Assembly: GCA_020635975.1 (NCBI GenBank)
Contig: JACJYT010000012.1
Span: 11,069 to 75,068 of the forward strand
DNA: 64,000 nt
Reading direction: 5' to 3'
Source: Chitinophagales bacterium
GTDB taxonomy: Bacteria; Bacteroidota; Bacteroidia; Chitinophagales; UBA8649
The first letter of the stretch is position 1; each line of letters opens with the position of its first letter. The notes below the pieces were generated by a model. The model saw only the letters and a list, made by a program, of their open reading frames with translations. It was not told the origin of the DNA and ran no database searches. Shown here in pieces: positions 33,558 through 42,500 of the stretch. The translations under genes and the position numbers were made by a program.

Positions 33558-34706
33558 TTGGCAATTATTTTCTTTTTGGGAGCATTATTATTGGCTGTTG
33601 CATATATATGGTTAATACACTTTTATGTAAAGGGCTGGTTGAAAACTCCCCACCAAAACACAAAGTTGTCGCAAATCCCTGTTAATGGGATTACCGTAGT
33701 GGTCTCAGTAAGGAATGAAGAGGCTACCATCAAAGAATGTTTAAAGAGTATTTTAGCCCAAAATTACCCCAAAGAATTAATGGAGGTTATTGTTGTGAAT
33801 GACTTTTCGACAGACAATACCTTAAAAGTATTAGAGGAATTTGCTTCTCAAGTTCGCATCTTTCGCTTAAGAGAACATTTGCCTCCTGAATTTGCACAAA
33901 TAGCAAATAAGAAGAAGGCAATTAGCCTTGCAGTAAAAGAGGCACGTTTTGATTTAATACTCTGTGCTGATGGAGATTGCACTTACGGCCCAAATTGGAT
34001 GCTTAGCATGGAACAATACTATGCCAAGTATAAGAAGAAGTTTGTGTCGGGCCCAGTTGATTATAATGATACCCAAGGTTTTTTGAAGAATTTTTTAATG
34101 ATGGACCTTGCCGCTATGATAGGGGTTACAGCGGGAAGTATTGGACAGAAAAAGCCGGTTATGGCCAGTGGAGCTAACATGCTTTTTGAAAAGGCTGCTT
34201 TCAACGATGTGGGAGGCTATGAATCTAATGAGCACATTGCTTCTGGAGATGATGTATTCCTAATGCAGAAAATATTTTTAAAAAATAATAAAGCCATTGG
34301 TTTTGTAAAGAATACGGAAGCATTTGCAACCACCCCCTCGCCAAGAAGTTTTAGTGAATTTCTAAATCAAAGAATTCGTTGGACCAGCAAATCGAGCAAG
34401 ATGGTAGACCCCCAAGTAAAGCTCATCTTGGTGTTTAATTACTTGTTCTATTTGTCTTGTTTCCTGAGTCTTTTTATCTTGCCTTTTTATAATTTAGTTT
34501 ATTTGTTTCTCGGAATCTTACTTTTGTTTTTGAAGATTTTGATTGATAGCTTGTTTTTTGGAAATATTCTAGCTTTCTACAACAAGAGCTACTTGCTGAG
34601 AAGTTTGTTAGTTATGGAAATATTGCATATTTTATATGTAAGTGCTATGGGGGTTCTAGCTCTTTTTGGTTCTTACACTTGGAAGGGTAGAAAAATAAAG
34701 AAGTAA
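33558..34706 (+). CDS. family 2 glycosyltransferase, membrane-bound
   Basis: A 382-residue processive-type GT2 enzyme beginning with TTG, as no ATG lies near the start of the conserved fold. An N-terminal membrane helix (AIIFFLGALLLAVAYIWLIHF) is followed by the GT-A domain (ITVVVSVRNEEATIKECLKS; nucleotide-binding VVNDFSTDNT; metal-binding ADGDCTYG) and the QRIRWTSKSS acceptor motif, then three C-terminal helices. It should transfer a sugar to a lipid or growing chain at the inner membrane. It directly precedes an OppC-like permease: stop and next start are contiguous (TAAATG), so co-transcription is nearly certain. Confidence 0.87.
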   Translation: MAIIFFLGALLLAVAYIWLIHFYVKGWLKTPHQNTKLSQIPVNGITVVVSVRNEEATIKECLKSILAQNYPKELMEVIVVNDFSTDNTLKVLEEFASQVRIFRLREHLPPEFAQIANKKKAISLAVKEARFDLILCADGDCTYGPNWMLSMEQYYAKYKKKFVSGPVDYNDTQGFLKNFLMMDLAAMIGVTAGSIGQKKPVMASGANMLFEKAAFNDVGGYESNEHIASGDDVFLMQKIFLKNNKAIGFVKNTEAFATTPSPRSFSEFLNQRIRWTSKSSKMVDPQVKLILVFNYLFYLSCFLSLFILPFYNLVYLFLGILLLFLKILIDSLFFGNILAFYNKSYLLRSLLVMEILHILYVSAMGVLALFGSYTWKGRKIKK

Positions 34707-35795
34707 ATGAGTAGTTTGAGTCCAAATAAAAAAGCATGGCAGAAGTTTAAAAAGAACTACTTGGCGTTGTTTGCTTTAGGCTATATTGCTATTCTTTGCT
34801 TCTTGGCTTTTTTTTCTTATGTACTAGCTCCAGATCCTACTCCGAATGCAAATGAACAATTTCAAAAATTGGCTCAGCGTTCCCCTGGATTTAGCATAGA
34901 AATGCTCCAATTGAAATCTTCTAAAGAGGAGAATTCAAACTTTATTTCTTATCTGTTTTTTGGTAAAGAAAGGTCCTATAGCTTGTTGGCCGTCGATTCA
35001 GTAAAGGAGATTTCTGACTCAGTTCTAAAAGTTTATCCCTACGAAGGGGTGGAATACACAATTTCGAGTGCTGAGCTAGCAGATTCAGATCTAAATAATT
35101 CGATGCTTACAAAAACCTTTTATTTAGGTACGGATCAATTAGGGCGGGATATTTTAAGTAGGCTTTTATTGGGGAGTAGAGTTTCATTAATGGTGGGTTT
35201 TTTTGCGGTTCTTATATCTAGTAGCATAGGCATATTCTTAGGTGCTTTAGCGGGTTTTTATCGCTCCTGGGTAGATAGAATTATTCTATGGAAAATGAGT
35301 ATTTTTTGGTCTATTCCCACCATCTTACTTTCCATGGCACTTTATGTAAGTTTGAAATCCTATTTTTCCTCTTCTTTATGGTTAATTTTTATAGCGATTG
35401 GCTTAACGATGTGGGTAAGCATGGCAAGAATAGTTAGGGGGCAGATGATGTCGTATAGAGAAATCCAATTTGTTGAAGCAGCTGGAAGTTTGGGATATTC
35501 TGATTTTAGGATTATATTTAGGCACATATTACCAAACTTAATTGGACCAATAGTTGTTATTATGGCGTCTAGTTTTGCAAATGCTATACTTGTTGAATCT
35601 GGCTTAAGCTTTCTTGGACTTGGTGTGCAGGCACCAGCACCCTCGTGGGGCGGAATGTTGAGCGAGTTTAAAGATTTTATAGGAACAGACTTATCTTATT
35701 TGGCTGTACTACCTGGTTTTTTAATTATGTCCTTGGTATTGGCATTCAATTTAGTAGGTAATGGATTAAGAGATGCTCTAGACACAAAAAATTAG
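34707..35795 (+). CDS. OppC/DppC-like ABC transporter permease, lone subunit
   Basis: A 362-residue permease of the peptide/nickel (DppC/OppC) type. It opens with the OppC_N region (KKAWQKFKKNYLALFALGYI), has the signature LGTDQLGRDILSRLLLGSR, and an intact EAA loop EAAGSLGYSDFRIIFRHILP for contact with an ATPase. Between the first helix and LGTDQLGRD lies an extended periplasmic segment of about 100 residues, longer than usual. No partner permease (OppB), ATPase or binding protein gene is in the window, so partners must be encoded elsewhere. It sits in a tight operon between a glycosyltransferase and a SpoIIE-type phosphatase. Confidence 0.85.
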   Translation: MSSLSPNKKAWQKFKKNYLALFALGYIAILCFLAFFSYVLAPDPTPNANEQFQKLAQRSPGFSIEMLQLKSSKEENSNFISYLFFGKERSYSLLAVDSVKEISDSVLKVYPYEGVEYTISSAELADSDLNNSMLTKTFYLGTDQLGRDILSRLLLGSRVSLMVGFFAVLISSSIGIFLGALAGFYRSWVDRIILWKMSIFWSIPTILLSMALYVSLKSYFSSSLWLIFIAIGLTMWVSMARIVRGQMMSYREIQFVEAAGSLGYSDFRIIFRHILPNLIGPIVVIMASSFANAILVESGLSFLGLGVQAPAPSWGGMLSEFKDFIGTDLSYLAVLPGFLIMSLVLAFNLVGNGLRDALDTKN

Positions 35796-35799
35796 TGAA

Positions 35800-37014
35800 G
35801 TGAACGAAGAGAATATTAAACAGTTATTAGCAATTAAACAAAATCAACTTAGTTCCCTACTAGAGTTAACAAAGGCTATTAATAATAATTTTTCAAAGGC
35901 TGCCTTACTCAAATTGTTCGAGTTTGTTTTGAATGGACAATTAGGCGTCAAGAATCTTGCAGTTTTTGTAAGAGAGGAAAATTGGATTCTAGAGATAAGC
36001 CAAGGCAATCCTGAAGTTGCTTCAAAAATTGATCCTAAGCGGGATTTGACGAAATTTGAAATTATTCAAGATGTTACTAGGTATCCAGATGATTTGTACG
36101 ATGGCTTTGAGATTATTATGCCAGTGGTACATAAAAAAATGCCTTTAGCTTATGTTTTGATAGGTGGCTTAAAATTTAGTGAGTTAGAATCGCGAGATGA
36201 CACCTTGAAGTTTATTGAAACTATTGCCAATTTTATTTTGGTGTCTTTAGAGAATAAAAGACTTTTTAAAATTCAATTACAACAGGAAAGAATTGGTAAA
36301 GAAGTAGAGCTAGCATCTGAAGTACAATCGATGCTAATTCCCTCTATTTTACCAAGTAACGAGTTTGTTAGTTTTGGAGCTTTTTACAAACCCCACGGTA
36401 GTATAGGTGGAGATTATTACGATGTAATTAGCATTGACGATTCTAGTGTTGCTTTTTGTATGTGTGATGTTTCTGGAAAGGGCTTGTCGGCAGGAATGAT
36501 TATGGCTAATTTTCAAGCCCAGCTTCGTTCTTTGCTGAATAAATATGATTCCTTAGAACAATTGGTCGATTATTTGAACTTTCGACTTTACGAAATTACC
36601 AAAGGGGAAAGGTATATTACCATGTTCCTTGGTGTATATAATTTTAATAACCGGAAATTACGCTATGTCAATTCCGGACATAATCCAACACTTCTTCATC
36701 AAAATGGGGAGATTCAGTATTTAGATAAAGGCTCAACCATACTAGGTGCTTTCGATAATTTACCCGCCGTGGTTTCCGGAGAAATAGTACTTGCGAACGA
36801 TGCAATGGTCTTGTGCTACACGGATGGCTTAACAGAATTGGAAGATGATTTAGGGGAAATGTATGGTTTGGAAAGACTGAATGCATTTTTGTTTAAAAAT
36901 CACAAAAATGATGTTAATACTTTTGTAGAAAATTTAAAGCAAGAAATGATTTCCTTCAAAGGCTCTAAAGACTACAATGACGATGTTAGTGTTCTTGTAG
37001 GTAGATTTCTGTAA
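35800..37014 (+). CDS. GAF plus SpoIIE-type PP2C serine phosphatase
   Basis: A 404-residue cytoplasmic signalling protein beginning with GTG four bases after the permease stop. The N-terminal half (about 15-155) is a GAF-like sensor domain; the C-terminal half (about 185-404) is a SpoIIE/PP2C phosphatase with the metal-site motifs FYKPHGSIGGDYYDVI and MCDVSGKGLSAGMIMANFQA, NSGHNPTLL and YTDGLTELEDDLGEMYG, and KDYNDDVSVLVGRFL. SpoIIE-type phosphatases usually remove phosphate from anti-anti-sigma proteins, but no STAS or anti-sigma gene is nearby. The link to transport in this operon is unexplained. Confidence 0.88.
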   Translation: MNEENIKQLLAIKQNQLSSLLELTKAINNNFSKAALLKLFEFVLNGQLGVKNLAVFVREENWILEISQGNPEVASKIDPKRDLTKFEIIQDVTRYPDDLYDGFEIIMPVVHKKMPLAYVLIGGLKFSELESRDDTLKFIETIANFILVSLENKRLFKIQLQQERIGKEVELASEVQSMLIPSILPSNEFVSFGAFYKPHGSIGGDYYDVISIDDSSVAFCMCDVSGKGLSAGMIMANFQAQLRSLLNKYDSLEQLVDYLNFRLYEITKGERYITMFLGVYNFNNRKLRYVNSGHNPTLLHQNGEIQYLDKGSTILGAFDNLPAVVSGEIVLANDAMVLCYTDGLTELEDDLGEMYGLERLNAFLFKNHKNDVNTFVENLKQEMISFKGSKDYNDDVSVLVGRFL

Positions 37015-37043
37015 AGTTATTTTTCTCATTTAAAACAGAACAA

Positions 37044-38408
37044 TTGAGACGCCATTTCATTCTTATCTCGTTTTTCCTCCTTCAAATATTTCAAGTTAAT
37101 GCTGCTTGGAAACTCATTCTAACATGGAATGAGAACGATTCTTTGGCTAGAGTAAAGGTTTTCCCCAATTTAGTAGACAACGCATCTACTGAAATATATT
37201 TTGAAACTAACATCCTAAAACAAAATGCTAAGGGAGATTTTTTAACCAGCATTCTTCATCAAAAGCCAAAGTCTACAGAGCAAAAAATGCAAAAAGCTCC
37301 ACTAAAAGTAGATGCGGAGATGCAATTTTTTAGTTATGAAATTAATCTCTATTCTAGTAGTCACGTGCCAAGTAGAGCACTCCTTTCTTTTGGAAATTTA
37401 GATCTCATTAATTGGTCGGAAATTCTTTTTAACACCAATGAGGATTCCTTAGCCTTAGAAATTGAAGTTGATTTTAAAGGGAAATCTTATAGCCTTGGAA
37501 CAAAGTATTTAAGGCAGTGGCAAAACGAAATTACCAAACTACAGGAAACGAAAGCGCTGTTGTTTATCAATAATGTTACGATTTACTCTAACGATAATTC
37601 TAAAGAGCTAAAAGATTTACTTGCAAAGAGCTTGCTTAATTTTAAATATTTAAAAGAGAAAAAGGAGGTTTATCTCTTCTTTGGCGAAGATAGTCTTCCC
37701 TCTGCAGGCCTAAATGTAAAAGGGCTTTCTTTAATTTATATCGATAAGAAATTGAAGCCGAGTTCCTACTTTTCTGAAACACAAAAGATACTGCTTCATG
37801 AGCTTTGCCATTGGCTCAGTTCCTATGAAATTCGCCCCGAAAAAGAACAAGTTTTAATAGACAAGAATTGGCTCGCCGAGGCTAGTCCAGAATATTTAAG
37901 CCTGCGCTATTTGCTAAGAAACAAATTAATTAGCGAGTTGGAGTTTTTAGAAGAGATGGAAATTAAACTACGCAAGGCACAAGAGTTTTCGTCTAAATCT
38001 TTGCATGAACTCTCTTTAGGCCTTTATGATAATCCCGCTTATATGGATGCTTATTATAGTAAAGGAGTGATTGCTCTTCTTCTCTTAGATTTGAAATTGT
38101 TTGATCTTTCCAAGGGTAAATTAACTATAGATTTAATTGTTAGGAATGCCTATCCAGAATTAGATGATGCCGTACAAAGAGAAGTTCCGAATGTGCTAAA
38201 CGAAATGGAGAATGAGCTAGTACTAAGTTCAAAGAATTTTGATTTAAACAAATATCTCCCCATTGTTGGTTTGATTTACGAAAAACAAAAAGTACTCCCT
38301 TTTTCTAAAGAGCAAAATTTGGCTCCAATAAGATGGGAAAATATAAGTTTTAATAAACTTGCAGATGCTGAACAAAAATCAAATTGGGAGCGTTTCATAG
38401 CTAATTAA
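37044..38408 (+). CDS. exported HExxH protein, probable metallopeptidase-like, family not recognised
   Basis: A 454-residue exported protein starting with TTG: this start gives a good signal peptide (MRRHFILISFFLLQIFQVNA-A), whereas the first ATG is far downstream. Residues about 250-257 read LLHELCHW, an HExxH zinc motif (His252, Glu253, His256) with a possible third ligand Glu279 in NWLAEASPEY, as in gluzincins of the M1/MA clan. The flanking helices (KILLHELCHWLSSYEIRPEK) support this. The N-terminal about 200 residues are beta-rich. It follows the phosphatase by 29 bases and precedes a nitroreductase by 9, so belongs to the same operon. Confidence 0.78.
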   Translation: MRRHFILISFFLLQIFQVNAAWKLILTWNENDSLARVKVFPNLVDNASTEIYFETNILKQNAKGDFLTSILHQKPKSTEQKMQKAPLKVDAEMQFFSYEINLYSSSHVPSRALLSFGNLDLINWSEILFNTNEDSLALEIEVDFKGKSYSLGTKYLRQWQNEITKLQETKALLFINNVTIYSNDNSKELKDLLAKSLLNFKYLKEKKEVYLFFGEDSLPSAGLNVKGLSLIYIDKKLKPSSYFSETQKILLHELCHWLSSYEIRPEKEQVLIDKNWLAEASPEYLSLRYLLRNKLISELEFLEEMEIKLRKAQEFSSKSLHELSLGLYDNPAYMDAYYSKGVIALLLLDLKLFDLSKGKLTIDLIVRNAYPELDDAVQREVPNVLNEMENELVLSSKNFDLNKYLPIVGLIYEKQKVLPFSKEQNLAPIRWENISFNKLADAEQKSNWERFIAN

Positions 38409-38417
38409 GAAAATAGA

Positions 38418-39143
38418 ATGAATCCAGAAGCTAAGATTTTTGATGATATTGTTAATGCCCGTCGTTCAGTAAGGAAATTTGATAGTGGCTATAAGTTCGA
38501 CCATCAAGCCGTAGACAGAAGTATAGATCGTGCAATTTTATCTGCCAATAGCAGTAATATGCAGTTGTGGGAATTTTATCGTATTACAAGCGATAAGGCG
38601 AAAAAAGATATTGCTGAAATTTGTTTAAACCAGAATGCCGCTAAAACTGCAAATGAATTGTTAGTTTTTGTGGCTCGACCAGATTTGTGGAAGCAAAGAC
38701 GAGGCAAACTAATTCAACATTTCCAAAGTATAATGCCCGATAAAGAAGAGCGAAAAGCAAAATTAACCTATCAGTATTATGAAAAATGGATTCCGAATTT
38801 ATATGATATTCGTTTCCCTTGGTTTAGCGATTTAGCAAAAAAAGCCTTGATTCTAAAAAATAGTTCTAAACCTTTTATGCGCGATATTTTTAGCAGGGAT
38901 GTGCCCATAATATGCCATAAAAGTGTTGCTCTCGCTGCCCAAACTTTTATGTTGAGCATAAAAGCAGAAGGCTATGATTCTTGTCCGATGGAAGGTCTTG
39001 ATTCTGTTCGATTAAAGACTTATTTAAACTTGCCTAAAGCTGCAGAAATTTCTATGGTAATTGGTGTGGGTAAAGGTCTCCCTGAGGGCGTTTACGGAGA
39101 TCGTTTTCGTGTGCCTAAATCCGATGTAGTATTCGAACTTTAA
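38418..39143 (+). CDS. nitroreductase-family flavoprotein
   Basis: A 241-residue FMN-dependent oxidoreductase of the nitroreductase family. The FMN-binding start is NARRSVRKFDSGYKFDHQAV, followed by AILSANSSNMQLWEFYRITS, and the late SIKAEGYDSCPMEGLDS plus VIGVGKGLPEG segments complete the cofactor site. A 40-residue insertion around residues 95-150 (QHFQSIMPDKEERKAKLTYQ, then IRFPWFSDLAKK) is longer than in NfsB-type enzymes. These enzymes reduce nitro, quinone or enone groups using NAD(P)H. Last gene of the operon led by the glycosyltransferase, starting nine bases after the HExxH gene. Confidence 0.88.
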   Translation: MNPEAKIFDDIVNARRSVRKFDSGYKFDHQAVDRSIDRAILSANSSNMQLWEFYRITSDKAKKDIAEICLNQNAAKTANELLVFVARPDLWKQRRGKLIQHFQSIMPDKEERKAKLTYQYYEKWIPNLYDIRFPWFSDLAKKALILKNSSKPFMRDIFSRDVPIICHKSVALAAQTFMLSIKAEGYDSCPMEGLDSVRLKTYLNLPKAAEISMVIGVGKGLPEGVYGDRFRVPKSDVVFEL

Positions 39144-39170
39144 AACAAATGTTGAGCAAATTCTAGTTTA

Positions 39171-39203
39171 TTTGCCTCTAGCTTTTTAATTCTTCTAACT
39201 TTG
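39171..39203 (+). promoter_or_regulatory. promoter of the DEAD-box helicase gene
   Basis: TTTG (39171-39174), 21 bases, then TAACTTTG (39196-39203): a full Bacteroidota consensus promoter, 20 bases before the ATG. Confidence 0.65.
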
Positions 39204-39223
39204 CAGTGGATTAGTTTCTTGTT

Positions 39224-40570
39224 ATGAATAATAATTTAACTTTCGAGGATTTTAAACTAAACAAATTTGTTTACCGAGCTCTAGAAGATTTAAAGCTTAC
39301 TAGTCCTACAAGCATTCAAACGAAGGTGTTTTCGCCGGTAAAAGCGGGCAAGGATGTAGTAGGTATTGCACAAACTGGTACGGGTAAAACTTTTGCTTAT
39401 CTACTTCCTGTTTTAAGTCTCTGGAAATTTACCAAATCCCCCTATCCGCAAATTTTGATTATCGTACCAACGAGAGAATTGGTAATACAAGTAGAAGAGG
39501 AAGTTAAAAAACTAACTAGCTACCTGAGTTTCGAAGCCACAGGGGTTTATGGTGGCGTTTCTATGCAAAGACACCGCGATGCTGTAGATGAGCGCTTAGA
39601 TTTAGTAGTTGGGACTCCTGGTCGTTTGTTGGATCTAATTTTAGATGGTTCTTTGAAAACCAAAGATTTGAATACTTTAATTTTAGATGAAGTAGATGAA
39701 ATGCTTAATTTAGGTTTCAGAACTCAGCTTAAAAATCTAGTAGAATTGTTGCCAGAAAAGCGCCAAAATCTGATGTTCTCAGCAACAATGACACCCGAAG
39801 TAGAAGAGGTCATTTTGCAATTCACGCAATTCTTTGATAAAATTGAAGCAGCACCTTCAGGAGCACCTCTAGAGAACATTGAACAGCTAGCCTACGCAAT
39901 TCCCAATTTTAATTCAAAGTTGAATCTTTTAAGTCATTTGCTGCATTCTGATAAGGCAATGACCAAGGTCCTGGTTTTTACTAGTACAAGAAAAATGGCG
40001 GATGCGCTTTACGATCGGATGGCGGATGTATTTGAAGATCAGCTTGGTGTAATTCATTCTTCTAAAGCTCAGAACAATAGATTTAACACAGTGAACAATT
40101 TTGAAGATGGTACTTATCGTTTTATCATCGCCACCGATATAGTAGCTAGAGGTTTGGATATCAGCGGGGTAAGTCATGTTGTAAATTTTGATATGCCTGG
40201 AAGCCCAGAACAATACATTCACAGAATTGGAAGAACGGGCAGGGCAGATAATAAGGGCGTAGCCATATCCTTTTTTTCGCCCAAAGATGAAGGCTATAAA
40301 AAGGAGATTGAAAAATTAATGGCTTTAAAAATCCCCTTACTTAATTTGCCAGAGGAAGTTCAAATTAGCGAAAATTTGATAGACCTGGAAACGGAAAAGG
40401 AACATCTTGCTTTGGATAATTTTTATAAACTTTCAGAATCTGGCTCTGCTTTTCATGAACGAGCGGCTAGGAATAAGAAAGTAAATAAGAAAATAAGGCA
40501 TAAGGATTTAATGCACCAAAAATATGGTAAACCAAAAACAAGAGGGCCGAAGAAGAAAGGGAAACGCTAA
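39224..40570 (+). CDS. DEAD-box RNA helicase
   Basis: A 448-residue ATP-dependent RNA helicase. Motifs in order: Q motif (LTSPTSIQTKVFSPV), I (AQTGTGKT), Ia (PTRELV), Ib (TPGRLLD), II as DEVD instead of DEAD (LILDEVDEMLNLGF), III (SAT), IV-V (LVFTSTRKMADAL, ATDIVARGLDI) and VI (HRIGRTGRAD). A basic C-terminal tail (NKKVNKKIRHKDL ... KTRGPKKKGKR) probably binds RNA. Such helicases act in ribosome assembly and mRNA turnover. Its stop codon touches the stop of the convergent membrane-protein gene with no base between. Confidence 0.93.
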   Translation: MNNNLTFEDFKLNKFVYRALEDLKLTSPTSIQTKVFSPVKAGKDVVGIAQTGTGKTFAYLLPVLSLWKFTKSPYPQILIIVPTRELVIQVEEEVKKLTSYLSFEATGVYGGVSMQRHRDAVDERLDLVVGTPGRLLDLILDGSLKTKDLNTLILDEVDEMLNLGFRTQLKNLVELLPEKRQNLMFSATMTPEVEEVILQFTQFFDKIEAAPSGAPLENIEQLAYAIPNFNSKLNLLSHLLHSDKAMTKVLVFTSTRKMADALYDRMADVFEDQLGVIHSSKAQNNRFNTVNNFEDGTYRFIIATDIVARGLDISGVSHVVNFDMPGSPEQYIHRIGRTGRADNKGVAISFFSPKDEGYKKEIEKLMALKIPLLNLPEEVQISENLIDLETEKEHLALDNFYKLSESGSAFHERAARNKKVNKKIRHKDLMHQKYGKPKTRGPKKKGKR

Positions 40571-41938
40571 TTATTCTTCTTTTAAAGCGCTCAATTCTTT
40601 TTTCTTTGCTTGAATTACTATTAAAGTAAACCAAATAACTAACCAACTTACCCTAGCTTGTAATCTGTCATAAGTATTAGCCAAAGATGCGGTGACGATA
40701 GCATTCAGAAGAATGAGCATTAAAATTGCAAAGAACATAAGTTGAAGCCTGTGGTCTAAAATGATACGCCTCTTTTCTCCAGCTACCAGCCACATAATAA
40801 ATGCGAGAGATAAAAAAAGAAAGCCTTTATAAACAAAATTAAATTCCTTAAGATTTAACTCTTGTTTCCATAAATTGCCATTTTGTCTAGCTTGTAAATA
40901 AGGCTTTAACTCTAGCTTAAAGTGTTTTTCTATTTGAGTGTAAGGCGGACTAGAAGCTTCTCGGTACCAATTGGATTCTAGACCAGAACCTAAATCTATT
41001 TGAACTAATTGCGACAAAGAGCTATAGGCTGCGTTGTAGGTATAGAGCGCAAGGTGTTTTGGACTAGTCAATATCCCGAATAAAATTTGGCGATAACTTT
41101 CCTCCGTTGCTTGCCAACCTCCTTCTAGAATCAAAGGGCTTTCTTCTGACCACAACAGACTTCTGCTGTCTTCGGGGAGTTGGTCTTTATAGGCGCAAAG
41201 ACTAAACTCTTGGTCTTCACACTTATCGTTTAAAAAGGATTGAAGAACACCGCTATCTAACATTTTACCCATTAAAAAAACATGTCCGCCCTTCGTTATT
41301 TTAAAACTAGAATCGATAGTGTAATTTAATCCAGAAGCGAGCAGTAGAGAAAGTGCAAAAAGTATTAATGTCGGTCTAAATTTAAACTGGATTTGAGCTC
41401 TCATTAAACCACTTTTATCCAATAGGAATAAGCTAAGAACAAGACCAAGGAGGATTATCGAGTTCGAAAAATGTACTTGCAAAGAAAAAATAAAGATGAG
41501 GGCATACAGAGCTCTGTGAATTTTATTTTCTTCGGTCCGGTATAGTAATAAAATAAGGGAAGCAAGTACATAAAAACTAAATATATCGGGCATTATTTGG
41601 CTAGAGTACCAGGATAAACCCGAAAATAAACTTAAGGGTAAGAGTAGAAGCATAAAGCTACTATAGCTGAGTTGTTGATAGGCGATTTTTGATAGTTTAA
41701 ATAGGCAATAAAAACTAATTAAGGCTTGGATATAGATAACCAACCAAAGGCTAAAACCTAAGCTGAAAATGCGAATAAATAAACCGTAAAATATGGGTCT
41801 ATCATTTGGAATCAACATTTCCATTCCGCTTTGAATATAAGTGCCAGTATCTGAATAAACCAAGGGGTAGCCATTATAGAAAGCTGGGAAAAGGAGCAGC
41901 AGAGGACCAAGTAAAAAGAAGAATATTTTTTTAAACAT
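40571..41938 (-). CDS. polytopic membrane protein, possible GT-C-type glycosyltransferase
   Basis: A 455-residue protein with about ten to eleven membrane helices, opening MFKKIFFFLLGPLLLLFPAF. After helix 1 a short loop reads YPLVYSDTGTYIQSGMEMLI, where an acidic residue near the membrane surface recalls the GT-C catalytic loop (for example of ArnT/PMT-type enzymes), and a soluble loop of about 130 residues lies around positions 215-345. This is only a fold-level resemblance. It lies 31 bases after the gene for a small two-helix membrane protein on the same strand and probably forms a pair with it. Confidence 0.65.
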   Translation of the reverse strand: MFKKIFFFLLGPLLLLFPAFYNGYPLVYSDTGTYIQSGMEMLIPNDRPIFYGLFIRIFSLGFSLWLVIYIQALISFYCLFKLSKIAYQQLSYSSFMLLLLPLSLFSGLSWYSSQIMPDIFSFYVLASLILLLYRTEENKIHRALYALIFIFSLQVHFSNSIILLGLVLSLFLLDKSGLMRAQIQFKFRPTLILFALSLLLASGLNYTIDSSFKITKGGHVFLMGKMLDSGVLQSFLNDKCEDQEFSLCAYKDQLPEDSRSLLWSEESPLILEGGWQATEESYRQILFGILTSPKHLALYTYNAAYSSLSQLVQIDLGSGLESNWYREASSPPYTQIEKHFKLELKPYLQARQNGNLWKQELNLKEFNFVYKGFLFLSLAFIMWLVAGEKRRIILDHRLQLMFFAILMLILLNAIVTASLANTYDRLQARVSWLVIWFTLIVIQAKKKELSALKEE

Positions 41939-41969
41939 TATACGCTATTTTCAGATTATTCTTGAAGTC

Positions 41970-42464
41970 TTATTTCTCTTTAATCTTGGCTAAAGTATTG
42001 ATTAAATCCACTACCTTTTCCGCCTTTTCTGGGAATACATTACATCTAAACATGATACAGCAATTATAATTCTTGAGATTGCTATTTAATATAGGGCGCA
42101 TAAGAAAGGATTTTTGGCTGATGAATTTTTCTGGCTCCTTCAGGTACACAAAAATGGTATCGAATCCAATTAAATCGGATATTTCTGCGTATTTAATATT
42201 TTGCCATTCAATCTTTCCTAGTTTTGGAAAATTCATATTGTCTTCTATCCCCGTATCATCAATTTTTAAAAGGGCTTCATTGTTAAAGGCCTTTCCGTAA
42301 TTGAAAAAAAAATTGAAAACTCCAAGAAATACTAAAAAGATGGTCCAAAAGTAGATACCAAGCCAAGCAAAGAGTGCAGCAAGAAGAAAAAAGACAAATC
42401 CAGAAAAGAAAAACAAACGAACTCTTTTAAGGTTGGGATAAATTAGTATTTCTTTTGTTTCCAT
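41970..42464 (-). CDS. small membrane protein with two N-terminal helices, function unknown
   Basis: A 164-residue protein with a helical hairpin (about residues 15-55: LFFFSGFVFFLLAALFAWLG and YFWTIFLVFLGVFNFFFNYG) and a soluble mixed domain (about 65-160) with KIEWQNIKYAEISDLIGFDT. The arrangement, two helices followed by a PH-like beta domain, resembles the STM3941/YcxB-like small membrane proteins, an uncertain match. It starts a two-gene unit with the polytopic protein downstream and is divergent from ftcD. Confidence 0.7.
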   Translation of the reverse strand: METKEILIYPNLKRVRLFFFSGFVFFLLAALFAWLGIYFWTIFLVFLGVFNFFFNYGKAFNNEALLKIDDTGIEDNMNFPKLGKIEWQNIKYAEISDLIGFDTIFVYLKEPEKFISQKSFLMRPILNSNLKNYNCCIMFRCNVFPEKAEKVVDLINTLAKIKEK

Positions 42465-42469
42465 TTTCT

Positions 42470-42477
42470 TACTTTTG
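42470..42477 (+). promoter_or_regulatory. -7 promoter element of ftcD
   Basis: TACTTTTG matches TAnnTTTG and lies 23 bases before the ATG at 42501, in the 36 bp gap to the divergent membrane-protein gene. Confidence 0.45.
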
Positions 42478-42500
42478 TTCTAGTAAAAATACCAAACTCC

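Noticed and set aside
33466..33564. Longer N-terminus of carB (33 extra residues)
   Set aside because: The extra residues are not in the family and a -7 promoter box lies inside them.
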